Of a DNA stretch of 64,000 nt, positions 1-9,108 are shown piece by piece. The stretch is from Marinobacter salexigens (lineage in GTDB: Bacteria; Pseudomonadota; Gammaproteobacteria; Pseudomonadales; Oleiphilaceae). The stretch lies in assembly GCF_002806945.1 (NCBI RefSeq), contig NZ_NIHC01000007.1:160815-224814 (forward strand), written 5' to 3'. Positions within the stretch are counted from its first letter, which is position 1; every line of letters begins with the position of its first letter. A program made the position numbers and the translations under genes. Under the pieces are notes generated by a model that was not told the origin of the DNA, did no database searches, and worked only from the letters and a program-made list of their open reading frames with translations.

Positions 1-1
1 G

Positions 2-160
2 GGCGGCCCCCAGGTTGTTCGTGTTGTGGAAGTGAGCGAAGAAACCGTCACTATCGACGCAAACCACCCGCTTGCTGGCGAGACTCTGCACTTTGATGTT
101 GAAATCATCGAAGCGCGTGACGCCACTGACGAAGAGCAGGAGCACGGCCACGCTCACTAA
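2..160 (+). CDS. slyD: FKBP-type peptidyl-prolyl isomerase SlyD, C-terminal part (5' truncated by window)
   Basis: Only the last 52 residues are inside the window; the reading frame is open from base 2. The visible part contains the segment around [17 protein letters not shown], which is the conserved C-terminal strand of SlyD-type FKBP domains (cytosolic prolyl isomerase, chaperone and metal-binding protein). It ends in a short His-containing tail (HGHAH), much shorter than the long His/Cys-rich tail of E. coli SlyD. A strong intrinsic terminator follows 23 bases after the stop. The start lies outside the window. Confidence 0.85.
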   Translation, partial: GGPQVVRVVEVSEETVTIDANHPLAGETLHFDVEIIEARDATDEEQEHGHAH

Positions 161-183
161 GAGCGTTACCGCAGTTTCTGAAG

Positions 184-207
184 AAGGCTCCTGCGGGAGC
201 CTTTTTT
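184..207 (+). terminator. intrinsic terminator of slyD
   Basis: The arms AAGGCTCC and GGAGCCTT form an 8-bp stem around a short TGCG loop, followed by a run of T. It sits just downstream of the slyD stop codon. Confidence 0.85.
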
Positions 208-267
208 GTGCCTGTAACGGTAATCTCCGCACTGAAAATGGGGGGGCGGGATTCAACAAACGCCCAT

Positions 268-307
268 AAAAAAGCGGAAATGCAGCTTTAACCACATTTC
301 CGCTTTT
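268..307 (-). terminator. intrinsic terminator of the ETF-QO gene
   Basis: The arms AAAAGCGGAAATG and CATTTCCGCTTTT give a 13-bp perfect stem with an 11-base loop. Read on the minus strand it ends in a T run (A run at 268-273 of the plus strand). It lies about 40 bases beyond the ETF-QO stop. The A and T tracts on both sides may make it work in both directions. Confidence 0.8.
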
Positions 308-348
308 GAAGCACTAAGAGGCTTAGTGCTTTTGGTTATCAGGCCAAG

Positions 349-2001
349 TTACATATTGGGGTAGTTTGGCCCGCCGCCGCCTTCTGGCGTTACCCAAGTG
401 ATGTTCTGAGCAGGATCTTTGATGTCACAGGTCTTGCAGTGAACACAGTTCTGGGCGTTGATCTGGAACCGCTTGCCGCTGCCATCATCCTTCTCAATCA
501 CCTCGTAAACCCCCGCAGGGCAGTAGCGCTGAGCGGGCTCATCGTACTTCGGCAGGTTTTCATTGATGGGGATATCGGGATCGGTCAGCTTCAGATGAAC
601 CGGCTGGTTTTCTGCGTGGTTGGTGTTGGAAATGAACACCGATGTGAGGCGATCAAAAGTCAGCTTGTTATCCGGCTTGGCATAGTTGATCTTTTTGCAC
701 TCAGACGCAGGCTTCATTGCTGCGTAGTCTGGTGTCAGGTCGCGCAGTGTGAAGGGCAGGCTTCTACGCAGAATATTTTGTTCGAAGAATGCGATTGCGC
801 CACCAATGAAGTTGCCAAACTTGTGCATCGCTGGGCCGAAGTTGCGCTCGTCGTATAGCTCTTTATACAACCAGCTGTTCTCAAAACGCTCGGCAAAGCT
901 GGTGATTTCCTCACCGGACTGACCGTTTTTCAGCGCCTCAAATACCGCTTCAGCACCTAGCAACCCGGACTTCATGGCAGTGTGGGAACCTTTGATCTTG
1001 GAGCTGTTCAACGTACCCGCATCACACCCAAGCAGCAGGCCACCGGGGAAGCTCATTTTGGGCAGAGCGTTATACCCACCCTTGGTCAATGCACGGGCGC
1101 CGTAAGACACGCGCTTGCCGCCTTCCAGATATTGCTTGAATTCCGGGTGAGTCTTGAGGCGCTGAAACTCTTCAAACGGGCTCATATGGGGATTGCTGTA
1201 CGAAAGGTCGGCAATCAGACCCACATAAACCTGACCATTATCGGTGTGGTAAAGGAAGGAACCACCAGTAGAGCCGCTTTCGGTCAGGGGCCAACCCGTG
1301 GTGTGTACAACAAGGCCTGGCTCATGCTTGGCTGGGTCTATGTCCCACAGCTCTTTAATGCCGATACCGTAATGCTGGGGGTCTTTGCCCTCATCCAGCT
1401 TGAAGTCCTTGATCAGGCGCTTGCCAAGATGGCCACGGCAGCCTTCAGTAAATAGCGTGTACTTGGCGCGAAGTTCCATGCCCGGCATATAGCCATCTTT
1501 TTCCGAGCCGTCGGCCGCAACACCCATGTCACCGGTGATAATGCCCTTTACCTGCCCGTCTTCCACAATGGTCTCGGCCGCAGCGAATCCTGGATAAACT
1601 TCAACGCCCAGCTCTTCCGCTCGTTCGCCCAGCCAGCGGCACAGGTTACCAAGACTGATAATGTAGTTGCCGTGGTTGTGCATGTTCTTTGGTACGAACG
1701 CGTTTGGTATCTTGGTTCCCTTGTCCTGGTTTTTCAGCAGGAAAATATCATCACGGGTAACCGGAGTATTCAGTGGAGCGCCTTTCTCTTTCCAGTCCGG
1801 GAAGAGTTCGTTGAGGGCAGTTGGCTCGAATACAGTTCCGGCCAAAATGTGTGCGCCGATTTCAGAACCTTTTTCCACTACGCATACCGTCAGTTCTTCG
1901 TCGGCTTCCTGTGCCAGCTGCATCACTCGGCAAGCTGCCGACAGGCCAGCAGGGCCGCCGCCGACGATAAGAACATCAAATTCCATCGATTCGCGTTCCA
2001 C
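349..2001 (-). CDS. electron transfer flavoprotein-ubiquinone oxidoreductase (ETF-QO)
   Basis: Membrane-associated FAD and 4Fe-4S enzyme that passes electrons from reduced ETF, made by acyl-CoA and related dehydrogenases, to ubiquinone. The N-terminus has the FAD-binding motif GGGPAGLSAA. The C-terminus carries the ferredoxin-like cysteine cluster (CPAGVYE, then NCVHCKTCDIKDP), and the protein ends GGGGPNYPNM, typical of the family; about 550 residues is the usual length. The frame can start at an ATG at 2019, but a GTG at 1999-2001 is preceded by GAGGAG with 6-base spacing, so that start is preferred. It is divergent from etfB-etfA, the genes for its electron donor, with a shared 532-base control region. 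Confidence 0.93.
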   Translation of the reverse strand: MERESMEFDVLIVGGGPAGLSAACRVMQLAQEADEELTVCVVEKGSEIGAHILAGTVFEPTALNELFPDWKEKGAPLNTPVTRDDIFLLKNQDKGTKIPNAFVPKNMHNHGNYIISLGNLCRWLGERAEELGVEVYPGFAAAETIVEDGQVKGIITGDMGVAADGSEKDGYMPGMELRAKYTLFTEGCRGHLGKRLIKDFKLDEGKDPQHYGIGIKELWDIDPAKHEPGLVVHTTGWPLTESGSTGGSFLYHTDNGQVYVGLIADLSYSNPHMSPFEEFQRLKTHPEFKQYLEGGKRVSYGARALTKGGYNALPKMSFPGGLLLGCDAGTLNSSKIKGSHTAMKSGLLGAEAVFEALKNGQSGEEITSFAERFENSWLYKELYDERNFGPAMHKFGNFIGGAIAFFEQNILRRSLPFTLRDLTPDYAAMKPASECKKINYAKPDNKLTFDRLTSVFISNTNHAENQPVHLKLTDPDIPINENLPKYDEPAQRYCPAGVYEVIEKDDGSGKRFQINAQNCVHCKTCDIKDPAQNITWVTPEGGGGPNYPNM

Positions 2002-2533
2002 GTTGGTCTCCTCAAACATCTTTAATGGATATTGTATGCCCGCAGGCTTTTTTAAAATTCTGGGGCGCCATCATACCGGTAAATGTGCGCCCAGACGACT
2101 ACCCACAGGCCAATACTCAGCTTTTATACGCTTAAAGGATAACGTATTTGATTATTCAAACAAACGTTTGTTTGAATTTCAGACAAAGGTTTGGCATTGT
2201 AGATTTGTGCTGTAAATCAGCGCGCTGAGCCGCTCAGCCTGTGAGTTTTGGCCCTTAACTGCGGGTAGCACCCTGGTTGATTGGCTCAGGAAACATGAGT
2301 GGCGCGTCTAACTGGACTATTGACCCATTTACTCTTTGCCTTCAGTATTAGTGCGCCGTGACGGATGGCCCCAGTGCGAGGCCGCTGTTTGTAACGTTCG
2401 GTCTGTATACCTTTTTACTGGTATCTGCCGAGATGCAGCAATTGAGAATGCTCTGTACCCGCCCTGTATAAGGCCTGTCTTGGAGTGTTGTTAATTGAGA
2501 GTCATTAACCCATCGTAGAAGAACGAGGAATCT
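2002..2533. other. intergenic control region between ETF-QO and etfBA
   Basis: This 532-base stretch between divergent genes holds no convincing coding frame. It contains the 22-bp palindrome at 2155-2176 and AT-rich sequence around it that could hold back-to-back promoters. A Shine-Dalgarno-like AGAACGAGGAA precedes etfB. I see nothing else that I can support. Confidence 0.6.
2155..2176. promoter_or_regulatory. perfect 22-bp palindrome, candidate PsrA/FadR-type TetR operator
   Basis: The half-site TTCAAACAAAC is followed directly by its exact reverse complement. Pseudomonas PsrA, a TetR-family repressor released by long-chain acyl signals, is described as binding CAAAC...GTTTG inverted repeats and controls etf and fad genes. 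The position between ETF-QO and etfBA fits such a regulator. The symmetry is seen directly; the identity of the regulator is inferred. Confidence 0.55.
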
Positions 2534-3283
2534 ATGAAGGTTCTGGTCGCTGTAAAACGAGTAATCGACTACAACGTAAAGGTACGTGTCAAGCCGGATA
2601 ACACTGGTGTTGATCTCGCCAACGTCAAAATGGCAATGAACCCATTTTGCGAAATCGCTGTTGAAGAAGCGGTTCGCCTGAAAGAAAAGGGCATTGCAAC
2701 CGAAATTGTCGTGGTTTCCATTGGCCCCAAAGCTTGCCAGGAGCAAATTCGTACTGCTTTGGCGCTGGGCGCTGACCGTGGCATCCACATTGAAGCCGAC
2801 GAAGAAGTTCAGTCTCTGGATGCAGCCAAACTGCTGAAGGCTGTGGTTGAGAAAGAAGAGCCTAAACTGGTTATTCTTGGTAAGCAGTCCATCGATTCTG
2901 ATAACAACCAGACAGGCCAGATGCTCGCAGCTCTGACCGGCATGGGGCAGGGTACCTTTGCTTCTGAAGTGGTTGTTGATGGCGAAAAAGTAAATGTTAC
3001 CCGTGAGGTAGACGGTGGTCTGATGACCGTTTCCCTGAACCTCCCAGCGGTTGTAACTACCGACCTGCGGTTGAACGAGCCGCGTTATGCGTCTCTGCCA
3101 AACATCATGAAGGCCAAAAAGAAGCCACTCGATGTCATGAGCCCGGCTGATTTGGGTGTTGAGATTGCGGCGCGCCTGACCACCTTGAAAGTGGAAGCAC
3201 CGGCTGCCCGTTCAGCAGGTATTAAAGTAGCGGACGTAGCCGAGTTGGTCGATAAACTGAAGAATGAAGCGAAGGTGATCTAA
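2534..3283 (+). CDS. etfB: electron transfer flavoprotein subunit beta
   Basis: Beta subunit of the soluble FAD/AMP heterodimer that collects electrons from acyl-CoA dehydrogenases and hands them to ETF-QO. The start [22 protein letters not shown] and the segments [16 protein letters not shown] and ADRGIHIE are typical of bacterial EtfB; 249 residues is the standard size. The ETF beta signature is seen near [31 protein letters not shown]. The stop TAA is immediately followed by the ATG of etfA, so the two are co-translated. Confidence 0.96.
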   Translation: MKVLVAVKRVIDYNVKVRVKPDNTGVDLANVKMAMNPFCEIAVEEAVRLKEKGIATEIVVVSIGPKACQEQIRTALALGADRGIHIEADEEVQSLDAAKLLKAVVEKEEPKLVILGKQSIDSDNNQTGQMLAALTGMGQGTFASEVVVDGEKVNVTREVDGGLMTVSLNLPAVVTTDLRLNEPRYASLPNIMKAKKKPLDVMSPADLGVEIAARLTTLKVEAPAARSAGIKVADVAELVDKLKNEAKVI

Positions 3284-4225
3284 ATGAGCATCCTTGTTAT
3301 TGCTGAACACGACAACAGCAGCCTGACTCCGGCCACCCTGAACGTTGTAGCGGCTGCCAAGGCCATCGGTGGCGATATCGATGTACTGGTTGCTGGCGAA
3401 AACTGTGGCGCTGTTGCAGAAGCCGCCGCCAAGGCTGAAGGCGTTGCCAAGGTACTGGTCGCCGATAACGCCGCTTATGGCCACTTCCTGGGTGAGAACT
3501 TGGGCGAACTGGTTGCCGAGCTGGGCAAAGGCTACAGCCACATCCTGGCCGCGGCCGGTACCACCGGTAAAGACTTCATGCCCCGCGTTGCGGCGCTGCT
3601 GGACGTTGCTCAGGTATCTGACATCATCCGCGTTGAGTCTGAAGACACCTTCGTTCGCCCGATCTACGCCGGTAACGCCATTGCGACGGTAAAGGCGACC
3701 GATAGTATCAAGGTTGTCACTGTACGCCCGACAGGATTTGATCCGGTAGAAGCGGACAGTGGTTCTGCATCCGTTGAACAGGTAGATGTTGTAAAAGACG
3801 CAGGCCTGTCTTCGTTTGCAGGTGAAGAGAAAGCCAAATCTGATCGCCCTGATCTTGCCAGTGCCGGCATTGTTATCTCCGGTGGCCGCGGCATGCAGAA
3901 TGGCGAAAACTTCAAGATGTTGGAACAAGTTGCTGATCTGCTGGGCGCTGGTATGGGTGCTTCCCGTGCTGCAGTTGACGCCGGCTTTGTGCCGAACGAC
4001 ATGCAGGTAGGCCAGACCGGTAAGATTGTTGCTCCGCAGCTGTACATTGCAGTTGGTATCTCCGGTGCTATTCAGCACTTGGCGGGCATGTCTGAATCCA
4101 AGGTGATCGTTGCGATCAACAAGGATGAAGAAGCGCCTATCTTCCAGGTTGCTGATTACGGCTTGGTAGCGGATCTGTTTGAAGCAGTGCCGCAACTTGA
4201 GGAAGAGCTGAAGAAGGTTCTGTAA
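3284..4225 (+). CDS. etfA: electron transfer flavoprotein subunit alpha
   Basis: Alpha subunit of ETF, binding FAD through its C-terminal domain. Residues from about 190 show the typical run SAGIVISGGRGMQNGENF, then GASRAAVDAGFVPND, GQTGKIVAPQLYIAVGISGAIQHLAGM and INKDEEAPIF. The length, 313 residues, is standard. There are no bases between the etfB stop and this start, and a strong terminator follows, closing a two-gene operon. Confidence 0.96.
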   Translation: MSILVIAEHDNSSLTPATLNVVAAAKAIGGDIDVLVAGENCGAVAEAAAKAEGVAKVLVADNAAYGHFLGENLGELVAELGKGYSHILAAAGTTGKDFMPRVAALLDVAQVSDIIRVESEDTFVRPIYAGNAIATVKATDSIKVVTVRPTGFDPVEADSGSASVEQVDVVKDAGLSSFAGEEKAKSDRPDLASAGIVISGGRGMQNGENFKMLEQVADLLGAGMGASRAAVDAGFVPNDMQVGQTGKIVAPQLYIAVGISGAIQHLAGMSESKVIVAINKDEEAPIFQVADYGLVADLFEAVPQLEEELKKVL

Positions 4226-4241
4226 CCTTCTTTCAGGAAAC

Positions 4242-4269
4242 AAAAAAGACACCTTCGGGTGTCTTTTTT
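4242..4269 (+). terminator. intrinsic terminator of etfBA
   Basis: Twelve-base arms (AAAAAAGACACC and GGTGTCTTTTTT) close a TTCG tetraloop and end in a T run, 16 bases after the etfA stop. Confidence 0.92.
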
Positions 4270-4331
4270 GTTGCTGGATCATAAACTGTTTGCATACACC
4301 CTTATCCTATCTGCCAACCAGGAAAAACCTC

Positions 4332-5174
4332 ATGACTATCAGCCGGTTCCATGCACTTGCCTGTCCGCTGGACGGGGGCCCTCTTCAGCTAGAAAGGAGC
4401 AGTTGGCAGTGTGGTGAGGGCCACAGTTTTGATGTTGCCCGGCAGGGTTATGTGCATCTGTTGCCAGTGCAGAATAAGCGATCTAAAGATCCGGGCGATA
4501 ACAAGGAAATGGTTGCTGCACGACAGAGGTTTCTGAACTCGGGATATTACCAGCCCATTGCAAAAGCCGTTTGCCAAACTGTCCTTGAGAGCGGCCTTGA
4601 TCTTGGAGAAATTAGCTGCCTTGATGCCGGGTGTGGAGAGGGGTATTACCTTCGCTGTCTCGCCGACACTGCGCCGGGAGCATTGAGCTTGAGTCTACTC
4701 GGCGTGGATATATCCAAGTGGGCGATACTCTCCGCTGCAAAGCAGTTCAAAGCTCCAGCGTGGGTTGTAGGTAGTAACGCAAACCTGCCAGTGCTTGCTG
4801 AATCATTGGACCGCATACTCTGCTTGTTTGGCTTTCCTGTGTACCAGGAATTTGCGCGGGTACTGAAATCAGGAGGTGAGGTTATTCAGGTAGATGCAGG
4901 GCCAGAGCATCTTGTAGAGCTTCGGCAAATAATCTATCCGGAACTTAAAGTCCCACGACAAGCGAAGCATGCAGCGCCCGAAGGATTTGAGTTTATGGAG
5001 GCAAGCGTTGTTCGCTACAACCTGACACTTCCAGATAAAAACTCCATTTTGGACTTGCTGGCCATGACTCCGCATCTCTATCGAGCGAGCGCCGAAGGTA
5101 TTGCACGAGCGAATGCACTTGAATCACTCACAGTGACTGTAGAAGCGACAGTGAGTCGATTCAAAAAGAGCTGA
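4332..5174 (+). CDS. rlmA: 23S rRNA (guanine-N1)-methyltransferase, RlmA type
   Basis: SAM-dependent methyltransferase expected to modify G745 (E. coli numbering) of 23S rRNA. It begins with the small N-terminal zinc-finger region of RlmA (CPLDGG, then CGEGHSFDVARQGYVHLLP). A Rossmann methyltransferase domain follows, with the SAM motif LDAGCGEGYYL near residue 95 and GVDISKWAI shortly after. In E. coli RlmA the first zinc pair is CPLC; here the second Cys is Asp, so the finger may be altered. The ATG at 4332 (MTISRF) has AGGA 8 bases upstream, whereas the earlier in-frame ATG at 4290 has no such site. Confidence 0.88.
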   Translation: MTISRFHALACPLDGGPLQLERSSWQCGEGHSFDVARQGYVHLLPVQNKRSKDPGDNKEMVAARQRFLNSGYYQPIAKAVCQTVLESGLDLGEISCLDAGCGEGYYLRCLADTAPGALSLSLLGVDISKWAILSAAKQFKAPAWVVGSNANLPVLAESLDRILCLFGFPVYQEFARVLKSGGEVIQVDAGPEHLVELRQIIYPELKVPRQAKHAAPEGFEFMEASVVRYNLTLPDKNSILDLLAMTPHLYRASAEGIARANALESLTVTVEATVSRFKKS

Positions 5175-5191
5175 AACACGGGTTAGACAGC

Positions 5192-5668
5192 CTACTGATC
5201 ATCGTCTTGCTTGTTTCTCGAACTTTTTCTGACTAACACTCGTTTCTCAGCTTTTGTAATAATCAGGGCGTCGGCAAGGATGTGAATGGCTTTGTTAGTG
5301 GTGCGCACGGCATGATAAACCTGTTTGCTGGCATGATCGTGGGTCTTGCGGGCTTTATAGGCACTTTGCCGGAGTTCTTCATCTTTAGAAAGCCGGTCAA
5401 CCAGGCTGAAGGTGCTATTGGCGATGGCTCTATGCATTTTTTCCACTGCACTTGCGCTTACAGATACAGTGTCTTCCAAAAGTTTTGCTCGATTACGAAC
5501 CTCATATAGATCCAGCCGGCGTTTTTGAATAGCACTGTTAGTAAAAATTCGATGCGCATTGAGTTTGCGAAGGAGAGTTCTCGACCGCTGGGCCTGAACA
5601 AGCCCATAGCCGAGTGAGGAAGAGGTTATAAGCAATAACACCAATGCAAAGGCCAGCTGAATAGTCAC
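5192..5668 (-). CDS. membrane-anchored protein of unknown function
   Basis: A 158-residue protein with one N-terminal membrane segment (about residues 4-24, rich in L, I and A), followed by a charged, largely helical part with many Lys, Arg and Ala and no recognised motif. The C-terminus is very polar (KSSRNKQDDDQ). It lies 12 bases downstream of the next gene upstream on the same strand (5681-6043), which is also a small membrane-anchored protein, so the two probably form an operon. I do not recognise a family. Confidence 0.6.
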   Translation of the reverse strand: MTIQLAFALVLLLITSSSLGYGLVQAQRSRTLLRKLNAHRIFTNSAIQKRRLDLYEVRNRAKLLEDTVSVSASAVEKMHRAIANSTFSLVDRLSKDEELRQSAYKARKTHDHASKQVYHAVRTTNKAIHILADALIITKAEKRVLVRKSSRNKQDDDQ

Positions 5669-5680
5669 TCCGCAATACTC

Positions 5681-6043
5681 CTAGCGATACTCAATGTTCA
5701 GCTCCACGTCGATTTCACGCTCGACCATCTCTTTCTCAAGCTCTTTCATTACTCCCTGATACACCATTTTCCGGACCATTACGGGTAATTTGTCTGCAAG
5801 AACCCTTGCAGAGCGGGATTCTCGCTTTGCCACAGCAATCGGGTTGAGCACTTTAAGCGTAAGAATCAAGTCGGGTTCTTTCTTGAGGTCAGCCGACGGA
5901 TCAACCTGCAGGGTTTGATCCATCAGGCGGGCGATGATCGTGCGTTGCTCAAAAAACTGCCAGCAAAGAACACCACTGAAAATGGCGAGAAGTAAACTGA
6001 GTATCAGAAGGAAAGTAGCCAATTCAAGTCTCCGTGAATTCAT
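5681..6043 (-). CDS. small membrane-anchored protein of unknown function
   Basis: A 120-residue protein with a strong N-terminal hydrophobic helix (about residues 9-31, FLLILSLLLAIFSGVLCWQF). A soluble domain with alternating charged residues follows, ending in a beta-like segment (DVELNIEYR). The topology suggests a single-pass inner-membrane protein with a periplasmic domain. It is the first gene of a probable two-gene operon with 5192-5668. Family not recognised. Confidence 0.6.
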   Translation of the reverse strand: MNSRRLELATFLLILSLLLAIFSGVLCWQFFEQRTIIARLMDQTLQVDPSADLKKEPDLILTLKVLNPIAVAKRESRSARVLADKLPVMVRKMVYQGVMKELEKEMVEREIDVELNIEYR

Positions 6044-6236
6044 CTGATCGTTAGTCAGCAGTGTGCCCTATAGCCCGGGCTGTGCGATTGGCCGTGACGA
6101 CGTACTCAGTGGTGTCAGTGTGAAGTTAGATCACCGACATAAAACTGCTAAGATCCACTAATAACGAATTCCGGCAAACATTCCGCAAACTCTGTGAACT
6201 TTTCATAATGTGCATTCTCCATAAAAAGGACAGGCA

Positions 6237-7478
6237 ATGACCAAATCAGCAGAATCCACCTACGACCTGGTTGTCTTCGGCGCTACCAGCTTCGTTGGCC
6301 AGATACTTACGCAATATTTGTTTGATTCTTACGGCGTGACAGGCGAGGTAAAGTGGGCCATTGCCGGCCGTTCGGAATCCAAGCTCAGCACGTTAAAATC
6401 CGGTTTGGGAACCGGCGCTGATGGTCTGCCGGTTATACTCGCAGATTCCACCAATGACGCGTCCCTGAAGACAATGTGTGAGCAAACCCGCGTGGTTATC
6501 TCTACGGTCGGACCTTACGCTTTATACGGTGAGCCGCTCGTAAAAGCCTGTGTTGAGACAGGCACCGATTATTGCGACTTGACCGGTGAAGTTCAGTGGA
6601 TTCGCCGTATGGTTGACCGCTACGAAGATCAGGCGAAAGCATCCGGAGCACGAATTGTGCACTGCTGTGGGTTTGATTCCATCCCATCGGACATGGGCGT
6701 GTGGTTCCTGCAACAACAGTCAGAGAAAACGTTTGGTGAGACTTGTCAGGATGTGCGCATGCGCGTGAAGGTTGCTAAAGGCGGCCTTTCTGGCGGCACA
6801 GTGGCTTCCATGATCAACATAGCCAAAGAAGTTGCGGCGGACCCAAAGCTGCGCAAGGAACTGGCAAATCCATTCTCAATCAGCCCCGCGGGCCATCGTT
6901 CAAAGGCGCGCCAGCCAAGCCTGAAAGGCGCTGAGTTCGACAAAACGTTTAAAACATGGCTCGCACCGTTTGTTATGGGTGCTATCAACACTCGCGTAGT
7001 ACACCGCTCTAACGCTCTGCAAGGTGCTCGTTATGGCACGGAATTTACCTACGATGAAGCCATAATGACAGGTGCGGGTACCAAGGGCCGCCTCACAGCC
7101 TACGGTGTTACTGCAGCACTGGCGGGGTTCCTGACGGCATCAGCCATCAAACCAACGCGGTGGTTGGTCGAAAAGTTTGTGCCCCAGCCTGGTGAGGGCC
7201 CGAGCCCGGAAGCACAAAAAACAGGGTTTTACGATATTCGCTTTGTAGGGCGTACTCAGGACGGTAAAACCATGATCACCAAGGTGACTGGCGATGCTGA
7301 TCCTGGCTATGGATCCACCAGCAAGATGCTGGGGCAGGCCGGTATGTGTCTGGCATTCGATGTTCCGGCCGATCAGCCCGGCGGTTTTTTGACGCCCGCT
7401 TCAGTACTGAGTGACAAGCTTCTGGAGCGTTTAACCAACAAAGCCGGGCTGTCGTTTGAGGTTGTTGAAACCCGCTAA
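6237..7478 (+). CDS. saccharopine dehydrogenase-like NADP-binding reductase (trans-acting enoyl reductase type)
   Basis: A 413-residue protein whose N-terminus has a Rossmann nucleotide-binding motif (VVFGATSFVGQI, residues about 12-23). Typical saccharopine-dehydrogenase-like segments follow: VISTVGPYALYGEPLVKACVETGTDYCDLTGE and HCCGFDSIPSDMG. Family members include trans-acting enoyl reductases of lipid synthesis and human SCCPDH; true lysine-pathway activity is unlikely. A conserved GGLSGGT segment lies near residue 180. The substrate cannot be told from sequence. It stands alone between an unrelated membrane pair and cydC. Confidence 0.85.
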   Translation: MTKSAESTYDLVVFGATSFVGQILTQYLFDSYGVTGEVKWAIAGRSESKLSTLKSGLGTGADGLPVILADSTNDASLKTMCEQTRVVISTVGPYALYGEPLVKACVETGTDYCDLTGEVQWIRRMVDRYEDQAKASGARIVHCCGFDSIPSDMGVWFLQQQSEKTFGETCQDVRMRVKVAKGGLSGGTVASMINIAKEVAADPKLRKELANPFSISPAGHRSKARQPSLKGAEFDKTFKTWLAPFVMGAINTRVVHRSNALQGARYGTEFTYDEAIMTGAGTKGRLTAYGVTAALAGFLTASAIKPTRWLVEKFVPQPGEGPSPEAQKTGFYDIRFVGRTQDGKTMITKVTGDADPGYGSTSKMLGQAGMCLAFDVPADQPGGFLTPASVLSDKLLERLTNKAGLSFEVVETR

Positions 7479-7491
7479 AAAGCAGGTTCAA

Positions 7492-9108
7492 TTAACCAAG
7501 CTGAATCACACGGTCGGTGCCCGGAAGGGCGTCCGGCCCGTGCGCCAGGCTAATCACGGTTCGGCCTTGCAGCCTGGTATCCATCTGCCGGGTAATCTTT
7601 TCTCTCGTGGTTGTATCAACCCCGGTAAACGGCTCATCCAGTATCAGCAAAGGGGCAGGGCTCAAAAGCACCCGGGCAAGGGCAACACGACGTGCCTCGC
7701 CGCCGGAAAGACGGCTTCCTGAGCTCCCCAGCCAAGTATCAAGCTGGTCCGCCTCTGTATGGAACCGTTCCGCAAGATCCACCATTTCCAGAACACGCCA
7801 CAGTTGTGCATCGCTTGCATCGGGTGCGCCCAGCAGCAGGTTTGCTCGCAAGGTATCTTCAAACAACACGGTTTTCTGGGTGAGATAAGCAGACGGAAGG
7901 CTTGCAAAGGCCCCATTTGAGGGCGCCAGAAGCCCGGAGAAGGCATCTGCAAGGGATGACTTACCGCTTCCTGAATGCCCCAGAATACCCACCCGCTCGC
8001 CTGTTTTTACCTGTAGATCAAAGTGGGTAAACAGCGGTGCATGTTCGGGGTGCTTTATTGTCAGACCCTTCGCCAGCAGCGCCGTGTACTCAGGCAGGCT
8101 TGCAGCTTCAGCAGTACTATCACCATGGTCGGCATCCCTGCAGTCCCGGTTCAGGCGTGCAGCGGAGGCCTGCGTGGCACCCAGCTTACCGAAGGCCTCG
8201 GGCAGCATACTGTACACTTCTGCGAGGCCAAGCAGGGCAATAGGCAACAGAACCAGAACCGGCCCGGAAATGGCGCCAGAACGGAACAGCTCGAAGCCAG
8301 CCCAGAGTGCAAACACGGCAGACAGGTTGATCAGCAAATGAGAGCCGGCCTGATGCCAGCCAGTGCGGGAGTCTGCTTTTACCTGATCCGACGAGGCCTG
8401 ATGCGCCTGGCGCAAAAGCCATGCGCCGTGTTTGCCGGTGCGGCCAGCGGCTGTAAGCTCAGCAAAGCCTTCCAGGTGCTCAACAACTGCCATACGAAGA
8501 TATTCCTGCTGATCACTCTGGCGCGAAGCAATGTTTACCGTTCGCACGTAAACCGCCAGGGTCGCAAGCACGAAAGCCAATGCGAGTATCAGAGCGATGA
8601 AAGCGGCAATCCGGATATCAAAAAGTATCCATGCCAGTCCGAAGATCAGCAAGGTTACGAAAGCCGCCAGGGCTGCGGGTGCAATCAGGCGCAAGTACAG
8701 GGTATCCAGCGCATCCACATCGCTGGTGAGCCTGGATAACCATTGGGCCCCGGTCAGTTCGCGCCTTTGGCCGCGTCCGGCGGCGGCAAGCTTCCGGAAC
8801 AGGGCTACGCGAATATCCGTTAGTAATCTCAGCACGGTATCGTGGTTATACAATCGCTCCACATAGCGGGAAACCGTTCTGGATACCGCAAAAAACCGGA
8901 TACCACTGCCAGGCACATACAGGTTTATGGTGGCGGGTATACTGGCTGCCAGCAGAATGCCTACGAGCGCGGTTTCAGTGATAAACCAACCGGAAAGCGC
9001 AAGCAAGCCAAGCCCGGAGAGCAGGGCGGCCAGCATCAAAAAGGCGCCAACGAAAAGCCTGCCCGGGCGTGCAAAAATCAGCTTCAACCAGGGTTTTAAT
9101 TCAGACAT
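7492..9108 (-). CDS. cydC: ABC exporter subunit CydC of the CydDC glutathione/cysteine exporter
   Basis: Half of the heterodimeric CydDC exporter, needed to assemble cytochrome bd oxidase. Six membrane helices (about residues 1-300) are followed by an ATPase domain with Walker A GHSGSGKSS, signature LSGGEARRVALARVLL and Walker B LLILDEPF. The frame is open to 9150, but the ATG at 9106-9108 (MSELKPW) has GGAGGT upstream and overlaps the cydD stop by 8 bases, implying coupled translation; the longer start would add 14 unlikely residues. Last gene of cydABDC. Confidence 0.93.
   Translation of the reverse strand: MSELKPWLKLIFARPGRLFVGAFLMLAALLSGLGLLALSGWFITETALVGILLAASIPATINLYVPGSGIRFFAVSRTVSRYVERLYNHDTVLRLLTDIRVALFRKLAAAGRGQRRELTGAQWLSRLTSDVDALDTLYLRLIAPAALAAFVTLLIFGLAWILFDIRIAAFIALILALAFVLATLAVYVRTVNIASRQSDQQEYLRMAVVEHLEGFAELTAAGRTGKHGAWLLRQAHQASSDQVKADSRTGWHQAGSHLLINLSAVFALWAGFELFRSGAISGPVLVLLPIALLGLAEVYSMLPEAFGKLGATQASAARLNRDCRDADHGDSTAEAASLPEYTALLAKGLTIKHPEHAPLFTHFDLQVKTGERVGILGHSGSGKSSLADAFSGLLAPSNGAFASLPSAYLTQKTVLFEDTLRANLLLGAPDASDAQLWRVLEMVDLAERFHTEADQLDTWLGSSGSRLSGGEARRVALARVLLSPAPLLILDEPFTGVDTTTREKITRQMDTRLQGRTVISLAHGPDALPGTDRVIQLG

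Noticed and set aside
3212..4282. Minus-strand open frame of 356 codons over etfA
   Set aside because: etfB and etfA on the plus strand are unmistakable, and this frame runs across the etfBA terminator. It has no family features.
8023..8739. Long plus-strand open frame of 238 codons inside cydC
   Set aside because: It is antisense to a clearly conserved ABC exporter gene, has no ribosome site and has an unlikely composition rich in Gln, Arg and Ser. It is a shadow frame caused by high GC.
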